The translations under genes and the position numbers were made by a program. Of a DNA stretch of 64,000 nt, positions 23,410-31,916 are shown piece after piece. This DNA comes from Bacteroidales bacterium (GTDB lineage Bacteria; Bacteroidota; Bacteroidia; Bacteroidales; Muribaculaceae): assembly GCA_003150235.1 (NCBI GenBank), contig QAMW01000003.1, forward strand, positions 124,001-188,000, read 5' to 3'. Below the pieces are notes generated by a model. It was given only the letters and a program-made list of their open reading frames with translations. It did not search any database and was not told the DNA's origin. Each line of letters starts with the position of its first letter. The stretch's first letter is position 1.

Positions 23410-25818
23410 TTAATAGACGAGATTTACCGCCGAGAGCGCGGAGCCGGCAGCCACGGTGCCCTCGATAGATACCGAAAAATAGATAAAAGGACATGGGAAG
23501 ATGACAGGGAGAAGCAAGGGCGCGTCGACAGAGCCGTCGACCTCGACTGACGCAATCAGCGAGAGACAGCGCGAACCGTTGTCACCGTAAAGACTCACGG
23601 TGAGCTGCGCCGATGAGGAGACAAGATGCACTTCCACTCCCCGCAAGGCAAGCGGGACACCGCTGCGGGCGAGGCGCAGACGGCGTTGCCAGCGCACATC
23701 GACCTGTGACGCGGGTACACCGGGCGGCGCGAGAATATGAGTCGCTGAGCAGAGCAGCAGCCTGTGACCGTCGCCGATGACGGAATATTGCGCCGAGCCC
23801 GGGAGAACGGAGGAATGCCATGAGCCGTCGGGGCTGCGTACCCTCAGCAACGTGGCACCGGTGACGCAGTAAAGCCGTCCGGTAGAGCCACACCATCCTA
23901 TAGCGGAAGCAGACACAGAGTCGGCTATCACCTTTGCGCGCGAACCTCCGACAGAAAGTAGATTGCGCCCGGAGAGAGCATATACACCATCGGGCGACCA
24001 TGCGACATGACGCGCCGAAACGACACTGCGTGAGTCGATGAGATGAGCCGATACTGCTTTCATTGCGGCACTCACGGCGACGGCATGGATGCCTGCCGAG
24101 CCGAAGATGTAGAGATGACGGCGCGCGAAATCCCAGCTGCTTGACGAGCGAGAGGCGGGGGTAATCGCCGCAATAGTGCCGGGGGTTGCCTCAAGGGCTG
24201 AGACAGGAGCCAACGGGTCGGCGAAAAGAGCGGATAGAATCAACCCCGGATGACGGCGGAAATTGCGGCGCACGAGAATCGCAGCTGAAGGCTGCGAAGC
24301 CGGGACAAAAAGATTACTTGAGGATATAGCGGCGGAGGAGGAGACACCGGGGGTGAGTGGGAGGGCGAGGCGGGTGGTGCCTGAGGGACGGGTGATTTCT
24401 ATCTCGATGAGGCGCGCAGCCGGATGGGGATATGATATGAGCTGCGAGAGCTTTACGGGAGCATTTGCGGAGCCGCTTTCCTCGAAGGAGAGGATTTCAT
24501 CGTCGGAGCCGTCATCGGAGGCGATAGTTACGCGCACCATAGCGGACCAAGGCTCCGATGCGGCGACTGCGGTAGCCCACGCCGACACGCCCTGCGGGAG
24601 GGCATTGAGCGGCGTGATGTCGCCCCAAGTGACCATATCGCCGTCGACACAAGCTGTAGCGGCTGAAAAGGCGTGAGGAGCTGCCCACCGGAGCATTGCA
24701 TCGGGGGAAGGATTACGCGTGGAAATCGCGCGCAAGTATGAGTCGCAGAGCGCTGCTGACATGACTTTCGACGGACCGATGGCATAGACACTCTCCTGCG
24801 ACGCCGCACCGCTAAAATAACTCAGGTCGATGACACATGAATCACAGTCTTTTTCCTCGATGCGGTCGAGCAACCCCATGACCATCGACCCGAAACCGGG
24901 ATTCTGCGGGATTGAAAGGCGCAATACGGGCGCAGCGGAAGTGCCGGCAAAGGTCATGTCGAGCGGAGAGTTGACGCGGGAGCGCGAAAGGGGACGCGAC
25001 CAGAACACGCGCGCCCTTACGGCATCGCGCCAATCGGATGAATCACGTGGAGGCACGACAACCGTAAGCCTGAACACGGGAACGGAGAGCGAGGCATTAA
25101 CAGTCGAGATATAGGAACCTCCCGACTGATTGACATTAACATCACAGGATAAGGGTGAATCAAAGCCGTCAGGCTCGACGAGCACGGGGCTTGACCGATA
25201 TAGCACCCTACCCTGCGCATCGAGCAGATGATACCAGGCGAGCACCGGAGCGGCATAGCAGTCATCGGAGGCGGCAGAGGTGAAACAGCGGTCGCAAGCG
25301 TCGGTCACGGAGGCAGCGAGGGCACGGCGGTCGGATTCGTCGAGCGGTCCCGCCCAATGGGTGTAAGAGCCTTTGAAGGTGACCTGCGGCACACGGGATG
25401 AGAGCGCAGGACGGCTGACAGCACGGAAAGAGATGGAAGGATACACGGGACGCTCGCCTATGACGTTGATTTTGTCGGTGGAGAGGTCGTAATCGACAAT
25501 CCAGGGTCCGAGCTTTGTCATGAAGATGAGGCGCGAGCCGGTGTCGGCGAGTGTGAGGAAATCGGCATGGAGTGTGCCGAGGGGTGTCGAGCCGTTGCTG
25601 TCGGAGATGGAGAGATTGCGACCGGAGAGCATGAAGACGCGGGTGCCGAGCTGCGGGGAGTATTTGATGGCGACAGGGAGAGCGCCGGGAACGGGCGGTG
25701 TCGCGGGCGGGAGGGCTTCGGCGAGGAGGGTATCGCCGGGAGCGGTCACGAGATTTTTCACGATGAAATCGGTGTCGTCAAACCGATAACAAGCGGAGAA
25801 TGCAGGGAGTGTATTCAT
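23410..25818 (-). CDS. Large unknown beta-rich protein paired with the terminase
   Basis: An 802-residue protein I do not recognise. It has no signal peptide or TM segment. It is Ser/Ala/Val-rich with many predicted beta strands. The first half has Ig/fibronectin-like stretches (VFRLTVVVPPRDSSDWRDAVRARVFWS). The region about 560-700 has propeller-like repeats (FARRHLYIFGSAGIHAVAV, VAWSPDGVYALSGRNLLSVGG, IGWCGSTGRLYCVTGATLLRV). The terminase ATG follows its stop by 2 bp, so the two form one unit. A phage adaptor, stump or tail-associated structural protein is the likeliest reading; this is inference. ATG at 25818 is chosen over an upstream in-frame codon at 25869. Confidence 0.6.
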   Translation of the reverse strand: MNTLPAFSACYRFDDTDFIVKNLVTAPGDTLLAEALPPATPPVPGALPVAIKYSPQLGTRVFMLSGRNLSISDSNGSTPLGTLHADFLTLADTGSRLIFMTKLGPWIVDYDLSTDKINVIGERPVYPSISFRAVSRPALSSRVPQVTFKGSYTHWAGPLDESDRRALAASVTDACDRCFTSAASDDCYAAPVLAWYHLLDAQGRVLYRSSPVLVEPDGFDSPLSCDVNVNQSGGSYISTVNASLSVPVFRLTVVVPPRDSSDWRDAVRARVFWSRPLSRSRVNSPLDMTFAGTSAAPVLRLSIPQNPGFGSMVMGLLDRIEEKDCDSCVIDLSYFSGAASQESVYAIGPSKVMSAALCDSYLRAISTRNPSPDAMLRWAAPHAFSAATACVDGDMVTWGDITPLNALPQGVSAWATAVAASEPWSAMVRVTIASDDGSDDEILSFEESGSANAPVKLSQLISYPHPAARLIEIEITRPSGTTRLALPLTPGVSSSAAISSSNLFVPASQPSAAILVRRNFRRHPGLILSALFADPLAPVSALEATPGTIAAITPASRSSSSWDFARRHLYIFGSAGIHAVAVSAAMKAVSAHLIDSRSVVSARHVAWSPDGVYALSGRNLLSVGGSRAKVIADSVSASAIGWCGSTGRLYCVTGATLLRVRSPDGSWHSSVLPGSAQYSVIGDGHRLLLCSATHILAPPGVPASQVDVRWQRRLRLARSGVPLALRGVEVHLVSSSAQLTVSLYGDNGSRCLSLIASVEVDGSVDAPLLLPVIFPCPFIYFSVSIEGTVAAGSALSAVNLVY

Positions 25819-25886
25819 AGTATAGATGATTTTTTGTGGCAAAGATAAGAGGCGCTGGAGGGGCGGCAATGTAGAAATGGGGAATT

Positions 25887-25910
25887 TTTTCGCTTCAGCT
25901 GAAGCGAAAA
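25887..25910. repeat. 24-bp perfect palindrome without loop
   Basis: The centre is CGCTTCAGCTGAAGCG flanked by TTTT and AAAA. It lies 70 bases upstream of the terminase-pair start and could be an operator or a bidirectional stop. A tandem taatttagc repeat (25949-25970 region) follows. Confidence 0.5.
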
Positions 25911-25978
25911 CGAGGAATGATGAGGCGAGTTGAAGCTCGAGGGCTAATTTAGCTAATTTAGCTACGATAGCTATTTAA

Positions 25979-26010
25979 TAAAAAAGCCCGGCGGGTGCCG
26001 GGCTTTTTTT
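25979..26010 (-). terminator. Terminator of the glycan locus
   Basis: GCCCGGC / GCCGGGC stem with a gggt loop, flanked by A-run and T-run on both strands, 17 bases after the GH5 stop. It can act in both directions and insulates the locus from the terminase pair. Confidence 0.85.
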
Positions 26011-26026
26011 AGTGGGGGAATTTTGA

Positions 26027-27517
26027 TTAGTTTTTGGCGCGCATGATGCCGTCGATGGCGTAGGTGTTGATTGCGGTACCGGTAGTGCGGTTGATGTCGC
26101 CGCCGGTTTCCCAGTAGCAAGGAACGCACTCGTTATGGAGAGCTGCGCGTGTAACGACCTCATTCCAGTAAGCGCGAGAAGCCTCATGCTTAGCGACATC
26201 GAGATCAGCGTATTTGTCAACGGTACGAATCATCGGGGCATACTCGCCGAGGATTACGGGATAGCCATTGTCAACAAATTTAGCTTTCATCTTGGCAAAC
26301 TGACCCTCAATCTCTGCCTCGTTCATGTAAGTGCCGTTGTTGTGGATGCTGCCGGCAACGTGGTTTTCGCTACCGTAGTACCACCAAGTCTTGCCCCAGT
26401 CGGCATCGTCTTCCATGAGAGCGAACTGATAGGGATCGTAGAAGTGAATCTCAACCATGAGACGGTCGGCAACAGCGTCAACAGGCATCACGTAAGAGTC
26501 AGCGACAGTAGCGTCGATGTTGGTCTGCGGACCCTGCACGACGAGAGTACGGGTAGCGTTGTTACCGCCGGTAGCACGTACAGCGTCGATGAATGCCTGC
26601 TCGTATTTGGTAAGAGCCTCAAGAGCGGGAGCACTAATTGTGCCGTTCATGCCCGGCTCGTTCAGACCGGCGAATACAAGATGCTCGTCGAAGGCGTTGA
26701 ACTCGTTGGCAATCTGAGTCCATACGTCGGCAAGCTGCTCGGCAAGCGAAGAGTGATAGCCTTCCTCAAGACGGTTTTCAATCCAACCGTTATCCCAATG
26801 ATCGTTAAGGATGACATAAAGGTCATTGTCGATACAGTAGCTAACAACCTGCTTTACACGTGCAATCCACTTGGGATCGATGGTAGTGGTTACAGAGTCA
26901 TTGCCCATCACGTCCTTAACCTTCTCATAGTGGCTTACCCAAGCGCAAGGGATACGTACAGCATTGAATCCCATAGCCTTAATACCTGCCACATAAGTGG
27001 GGCTTACCTGCGGATTACCCCAAGAAGTCTCACCATCGGGAGCTTCGAGAGTGTTACCGATATTGACAGCGACACCCATCTTCTTTGCAATCTCAGCAGC
27101 AGTGCTCTGCATGGGGAGACTACCGTAGTTAAGATTGTAGTCGAGTGCGCCTTCCTGGCTAACAGTAATGAAGCGGGCTGAATTGAACGCGCTGATGGCT
27201 ATAGTAGCAGAACGGGGAGCCTGCATATTGCCGTTGGCATCCTCATTAGGCTCGATTACGAAATTGAGCTTGTAGGTGTTATTTTCACCGGCAACAGGGT
27301 CGCTGACAACAATCCAAGAAGCATCGGCAGAAACGGTAGGGCGAACCGATGCAGTCACATCGATAGACCAGTCCTGACCGGCAGCGGGGACAGCAAGCTC
27401 GGTGACGGGGACAGCCACCTCATTTATGACGGTAGTGTCGTCGTCATCGCAGGCGCCCATGGAGAAACCCAGGGCGACTGCCGACGCAGCTAATAAAAAT
27501 GATTTAAATTTTATCAT
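26027..27517 (-). CDS. BACON-GH5 endoglucanase (xyloglucanase-like) lipoprotein
   Basis: A 496-residue surface lipoprotein (lipobox GAC, Cys about 23). A BACON-type Ig domain (about 33-125) precedes a GH5 catalytic domain (about 130-496). The core matches GH5 subfamily 4: NIGNTLEA, MGFNAVRIPCAW, YVILNDHWDNGW, acid/base E287 in AGLNEPG, HFYDPYQF, and nucleophile E425 in VILGEYAP. Enzymes of this type cut xyloglucan, mixed-linkage glucan or cellulose internally. Its place after two glycan-binding lipoproteins and SusCD, with a GH31 alpha-xylosidase in the locus, favours xyloglucan. The BACON-GH5 arrangement equals that known from the B. ovatus xyloglucan locus. Confidence 0.92.
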   Translation of the reverse strand: MIKFKSFLLAASAVALGFSMGACDDDDTTVINEVAVPVTELAVPAAGQDWSIDVTASVRPTVSADASWIVVSDPVAGENNTYKLNFVIEPNEDANGNMQAPRSATIAISAFNSARFITVSQEGALDYNLNYGSLPMQSTAAEIAKKMGVAVNIGNTLEAPDGETSWGNPQVSPTYVAGIKAMGFNAVRIPCAWVSHYEKVKDVMGNDSVTTTIDPKWIARVKQVVSYCIDNDLYVILNDHWDNGWIENRLEEGYHSSLAEQLADVWTQIANEFNAFDEHLVFAGLNEPGMNGTISAPALEALTKYEQAFIDAVRATGGNNATRTLVVQGPQTNIDATVADSYVMPVDAVADRLMVEIHFYDPYQFALMEDDADWGKTWWYYGSENHVAGSIHNNGTYMNEAEIEGQFAKMKAKFVDNGYPVILGEYAPMIRTVDKYADLDVAKHEASRAYWNEVVTRAALHNECVPCYWETGGDINRTTGTAINTYAIDGIMRAKN

Positions 27518-27545
27518 TGTAAAAGTCTTTTCTTAAGGTTAAAAA

Positions 27546-29660
27546 TCATTCAACAACAGAAGGCACATAAACCTTTATACCTGATACCTTGACCTTGCTT
27601 GTGTCAACAAGATCTTTCCAGAGGTTGTAAAGTTCGATAGTCCAAACGACAGCACCTTCGCAGAAGCCACCAAGATGAGCCTGCACGGTGTAATGTCCAT
27701 CGCCTGTAACCTGAGCAGCACCTGCAACAGCGCCACCCCAGTAACTTGGATCCCAACTTGCATCGGCAAACGAAAGCTCGGTCTTATAAGGAGTGCTTGC
27801 GCCCTCTACGAGATTACCGTCGATACCTTCAATATCAAACTCAACTGTCATAGTACCGGCAGAGAAAGCAAGCCAAGAATAGTCAACGCCAAGACCCTTG
27901 GTGTCGCCATACTCGTTGTAAATCTCGATACGACCGTCAACGCCGTTACCATCCTTGTTGCCAAAGACACCGCTACGGCTGTCAACGGCAACCTCAACTA
28001 TAGGCGACTCCTTTGCATCAAGATTAATGCTTTCAATCTTCACCTTAACCTTTTCGGTATCGACAAGATCCTGCCACAAGCCGTAAAGCTCAACACACCA
28101 AACAACGGCACCGTTTGCCACATCGGCAATCTCGCAAGATACAGTGTATGTGCCATCACCGTTAACGATATCCGCCCACTGCGGAGTACCACCCCAGTAG
28201 CTCGGATCCCAGCTTGCATCGGCGAATGAAAGCTCTGCCTTGTAAGAACCGGCAGCACCTTCCACAAGATTGTCATTGATACCTTCAATAGAGAAAGTAA
28301 CCGACATATTGCGGCTGAAATAAACATCATCAATATTTACAGGGGAATCAGCCTTAGTATCGCCATACTCATTGTAAATCTCGATACGACCGTCAACGCC
28401 GTTACCATCCTTATTGTTAAACTTCACCTTATCGCTGTCAACAGCAATCTTACGGAATGAACGACCTGCAACGGGGCGAACAGAAAGAGCCTGATAAACG
28501 GGGGCGTTGATACGTGAGTTGTTAGAGTTAGAGAAATTATATGCAACTGAATATTTATCAGCAGCAAGCGATCCGGTCTGATAGTATCCCATAGCACCAG
28601 CCTCAGTAACATCATTCACTGTGCGGCTACCTGCAGCGGGGAGGAATATAGAGTTACCGTTAGGACCGGTAAGCTTATAACCAGCCACACCGTCAACGGT
28701 TGTCCACTCCTTAGTACAACTTGTGAAAAGTTCACGGAACTGCTCGGCAGAGGGAAGAAGGAGCTTGCTGTCGGAAGCAACAGCAGCCACGTCAAGTTCA
28801 GTGTCATACAGGTTGGCAGAACCATAATATTTGGTAATGGTGGTGTTAAGTACACCAGACACATCGCCGAAGCCATAGTAACCGCCAAGCTCAGACTCAG
28901 AAGTAGCACCGAGGTTATACTTAGCCCACTTCACGGAAAGACCGAGGTCAACGAGATCATTGTCAAAATCGACCTCATAAGCGGGAGTCGTGAATGACTT
29001 CACCTCACCGTAGATAACGCCTGACCCAAGGTCGGCATAACCTGCATAATAGTAAGTGCGGGTAGGCACGAGACCCTTCATAGTCAAAGCGAAATCAGAA
29101 GCACCGGCAGCAGCGGGCACAATAAGACCTGCGCGAACTTCCTCCTCATCATCGAAGGGAGATATCACGATACCGTAGGTAGCATCGGCAGGAGCCCCGG
29201 TAACAGAGGCGCCAAGAAGAGCGGAGAAATTACCGATTTCAGCAGCATCCTTAGTGGTGACCACAGCATCGGTAGTAACGATGCTCTTTACATCACCGGT
29301 AAAGGTGACACGGCCCTGGAGCTTTGCAAAAGCCTGATAGTAGATGGTAGTGCCATCGGCAAGACCGGTAAGCTCAGCAGTGATAACACCATCGACAATC
29401 GAGCCGGTGATATCCTGATTGAGGCTTCCCTCCTCAGTACCGTAGTTGAAACCTACGGTATAAGAGGAAGGAGAACTGTTTTCAAGCCCTGCGACAGTAC
29501 CGTGCAGGGTAGCGGTAGTGGCGGTGACATCAGCTGAACCGGTCACAACCGACTGTGCGTCGAGAATGGGGGTAGTGTTGACGGTTATGTCGTCATCGTT
29601 ACAAGCCGTGAAGGCAAGCCCCGCAAACAGCGACAAATAAAGAAATATCTTAGATTTCAT
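27546..29660 (-). CDS. Surface glycan-binding lipoprotein with two tandem binding modules
   Basis: A 704-residue lipoprotein (lipobox FTAC). Two fibronectin-like domains (about 30-130 and 135-230) precede a fibrobacter-succinogenes-type paralogous domain (about 235-410; VDLGLSVKWAKYNLGATSESELGGYYGFGD). Then come two closely related C-terminal modules (about 413-555 and 556-700), each with NKDGNGVDGRIEIYNEYGDTK, ELSFADASWDPSYWGG and VELYGLWQDLVDT-like motifs. The exposed Trp/Tyr pattern suits glucan binding. It lies between a second binding protein and the GH5 enzyme. Role inferred: capture polysaccharide at the cell surface. Confidence 0.8.
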   Translation of the reverse strand: MKSKIFLYLSLFAGLAFTACNDDDITVNTTPILDAQSVVTGSADVTATTATLHGTVAGLENSSPSSYTVGFNYGTEEGSLNQDITGSIVDGVITAELTGLADGTTIYYQAFAKLQGRVTFTGDVKSIVTTDAVVTTKDAAEIGNFSALLGASVTGAPADATYGIVISPFDDEEEVRAGLIVPAAAGASDFALTMKGLVPTRTYYYAGYADLGSGVIYGEVKSFTTPAYEVDFDNDLVDLGLSVKWAKYNLGATSESELGGYYGFGDVSGVLNTTITKYYGSANLYDTELDVAAVASDSKLLLPSAEQFRELFTSCTKEWTTVDGVAGYKLTGPNGNSIFLPAAGSRTVNDVTEAGAMGYYQTGSLAADKYSVAYNFSNSNNSRINAPVYQALSVRPVAGRSFRKIAVDSDKVKFNNKDGNGVDGRIEIYNEYGDTKADSPVNIDDVYFSRNMSVTFSIEGINDNLVEGAAGSYKAELSFADASWDPSYWGGTPQWADIVNGDGTYTVSCEIADVANGAVVWCVELYGLWQDLVDTEKVKVKIESINLDAKESPIVEVAVDSRSGVFGNKDGNGVDGRIEIYNEYGDTKGLGVDYSWLAFSAGTMTVEFDIEGIDGNLVEGASTPYKTELSFADASWDPSYWGGAVAGAAQVTGDGHYTVQAHLGGFCEGAVVWTIELYNLWKDLVDTSKVKVSGIKVYVPSVVE
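27890..28430 (-). repeat. Intragenic duplication in the glycan-binding gene
   Basis: Stretches around 27898-27965 and 28349-28416 are almost identical at DNA level (encoding EYGDTK and NKDGNGVDGRIEIYN in reverse order of the strand), with more diverged flanks. This marks a fairly recent or gene-converted module duplication of about 450 bp period. Confidence 0.7.
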
Positions 29661-29682
29661 AGAAAAATTCTTTAAAATTGGT

Positions 29683-31683
29683 TTATTCGATAGTCATCGA
29701 GGTAATTACGGGAGTAACTGCGGCAGCGTCTACATTACCGTCGGCATCAAGCGGAGAAGCCACGAGACCAGTCTGCTGAATACAGATTGACAGACAGCCT
29801 GCATCAAACGTGACAGCACCCGAGCCTGACGTATTATCGTAGACGATAGTAGTCTCACCACCAGTAGCAGTATTAACCGATACAGCGGTAGCATCATTGA
29901 ATCCGGCACCATCAGCATTTGGCCACAAACCGGCACCTACGTTGTGACAAAGAATTGCCTTCGGCTGAGCGCCGGCAGCCCATTCCAGACCATCAATCTT
30001 GAATGTAATCTTGAGAATCTGTTTTTTCTTCACTTTCACAGAAGTAATGTCGAGAGGCCATGTCTTGTCACCTGCCCAAGCGTTGAAGAGCTCAATACGG
30101 TAACAGTTGGCATTACCGCTGTCAAGATATCCTTCAAGAACCGAATTGTCGACAGGAATAACAACAGGACCGGTAGCACCACCACCGATAGACTCAGGAA
30201 CAAGGTTAAGAACGATGTAACGATTGACAGTGCCGTTCTGGTCAGTTCCGTAAGGAACACCGAGCTGTAGACCGTCGTCTACATTGCATTTGAATACCCG
30301 GAAGTCGGTGCCTGCAACCTTTGCATTACCTGACTTGAGAAGGGTCACCTCATCGTTGAAATGAATCTGACCGTCGGCGGCAGAGAAAGAAGTTTTAAAC
30401 GCTTCACCAGAGTAAGGCTTGTAGAAATCATTTTCAATGACAGCCTTGAGACCGTCACGGGTAAGTGTCAGATTAAAATCGCCGGTATAAGCGGGGCAAT
30501 CCACTGTACCATAAAGATTCTGAGTCTCCCATCCATTTGTACCGGTACCATTCCACTGGATGATATCGTAAGGAGTATCCTCGTCAAGATGATAGACAAC
30601 CTCAGCAGCCTCATAATTCACGTCGTTGCTTGAAACGGTGAAGAGAAGGCGCTCAAGAATATCATTCTTATAGTAGTCTTCGTAAACGGGGAATTCGGGC
30701 TTAGCCTCCTCGATGAGTTCCGGACCGAGGGGAATAGTCACGGTGCCATCCTGCACATCGGCAGCAACGAAGTTCCATACAAGCCACCAGGGACCCTCAG
30801 AGTTGGTACGCATGGTAGCGAACTGGAGCACGTAAGGTGTACACTCGATAATCTTGATGTCCTGAGTATAGTTTTCACATACACCGTCGAAGCCCTGATT
30901 GTGCATGGCGTAGGTGCCGTTGTTGAAGGTGATTGTGGGACGCTTGGGGTCGGAGATGTTAAGAGAGAAAGTACCCTCGGCAACTTCTTCGCCGGAAGCG
31001 GTCTTACGCATCTGGGTAAGAGTACAACCCTTGACGGGGTCAAGACCGAAAATCATATAAGACTCCATATAGGGGTCGTCGGCGGGAATGAGCCAGCTCT
31101 GGAAACCGGGGTCCCAGTTAGGCGCCCAATTGTCGCTGCCGAAAAGGAGGTCCTTATTTTCGACACCGTCGTTTTTCACATGGTCGGGGTCCAAGTACAT
31201 CACGGGAGCGGAGCCGTAGCCCACACCGTAACTGCGATCCATGGGAACCCACTTCTTAGGATTGCCGTTGCCATTCTCGTCGACACCGCCTGCGAGGTTG
31301 GTCCAGATAGGGTCGGAAAGCATCGAGAAGTCATTCTGCGGCACATTGAACTTATAGGGATTACCATATACGGGGCCAGCCTGAGTCATGACACCGAAGG
31401 TGACCTCGTAGTCGCCTGCAAAAGGCAGGTCGATAGTATAGTCGGAAGACTGGGAACGCCCCTGAGGAGTAACCCAGAGGGGAGTCACGCCTTTCATCTT
31501 AGACGTGAGATGGATGACATTGGGATTTTCCGCGTCGGGCTTCACCTCGAAAGCATTGCCCTGCACAAGCTGCGCGGGGTCAACGGAAGCGGCATCCAAG
31601 CTGTAGTCATCGTCGGAGCAAGCGGTAGCCACACATAGCATAGCCGACGCTGCAAGAAATGAATAAAAACAGTTTAGCTTCAT
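29683..31683 (-). CDS. Surface glycan-binding lipoprotein (PKD-like N-terminus)
   Basis: A 666-residue lipoprotein (MKLNCFYSFLAASAMLCVATAC, lipobox TAC). An Ig/PKD-like domain (about 40-120; PLWVTPQGRSQSSDYTIDLPFAGDYEVTFGVMTQ) is followed by a large aromatic-rich middle (SDPIWTNLAGGVDENGNGNPKKWVPMD, DNWAPNWDPGFQSWLIPADD) and a C-terminal beta-sandwich. The layout fits the second surface glycan-binding proteins of xyloglucan and beta-glucan loci. ATG at 31683 is used because the signal peptide begins there; a longer in-frame start lacks one. It lies 234 bp after susD and 23 bp before the next binding-protein gene. Confidence 0.78.
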   Translation of the reverse strand: MKLNCFYSFLAASAMLCVATACSDDDYSLDAASVDPAQLVQGNAFEVKPDAENPNVIHLTSKMKGVTPLWVTPQGRSQSSDYTIDLPFAGDYEVTFGVMTQAGPVYGNPYKFNVPQNDFSMLSDPIWTNLAGGVDENGNGNPKKWVPMDRSYGVGYGSAPVMYLDPDHVKNDGVENKDLLFGSDNWAPNWDPGFQSWLIPADDPYMESYMIFGLDPVKGCTLTQMRKTASGEEVAEGTFSLNISDPKRPTITFNNGTYAMHNQGFDGVCENYTQDIKIIECTPYVLQFATMRTNSEGPWWLVWNFVAADVQDGTVTIPLGPELIEEAKPEFPVYEDYYKNDILERLLFTVSSNDVNYEAAEVVYHLDEDTPYDIIQWNGTGTNGWETQNLYGTVDCPAYTGDFNLTLTRDGLKAVIENDFYKPYSGEAFKTSFSAADGQIHFNDEVTLLKSGNAKVAGTDFRVFKCNVDDGLQLGVPYGTDQNGTVNRYIVLNLVPESIGGGATGPVVIPVDNSVLEGYLDSGNANCYRIELFNAWAGDKTWPLDITSVKVKKKQILKITFKIDGLEWAAGAQPKAILCHNVGAGLWPNADGAGFNDATAVSVNTATGGETTIVYDNTSGSGAVTFDAGCLSICIQQTGLVASPLDADGNVDAAAVTPVITSMTIE

Positions 31684-31916
31684 AGTCTTTTTTTCTGGAT
31701 TTAAATTTCGCAAAATCAATAAAGTGTTAAAGAGGGAATGAGGATAAAGGGATTCATCATAGGAAGAGTGGAAGGAGTCAGGCGGTGCATATCGCCTTGA
31801 CGTATAGAACAATCGTATGCTTTCAATCTTCCAAACGATGAAATCGCGCGCATATTGCGCGTAACCTTTTATTTTATAACCTTTTAACTTTTATTTGCGA
31901 AGTTAATAATTTATGA

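Noticed and set aside
22829..23413. Plus-strand 194-codon frame over the terminase gene
   Set aside because: Antisense shadow of an intact terminase frame in GC-rich DNA, with no start signal.
26135..27181. 348-codon plus-strand frame over the GH5 gene
   Set aside because: Mirror of the strongly supported GH5 frame; no promoter, no recognisable motif.
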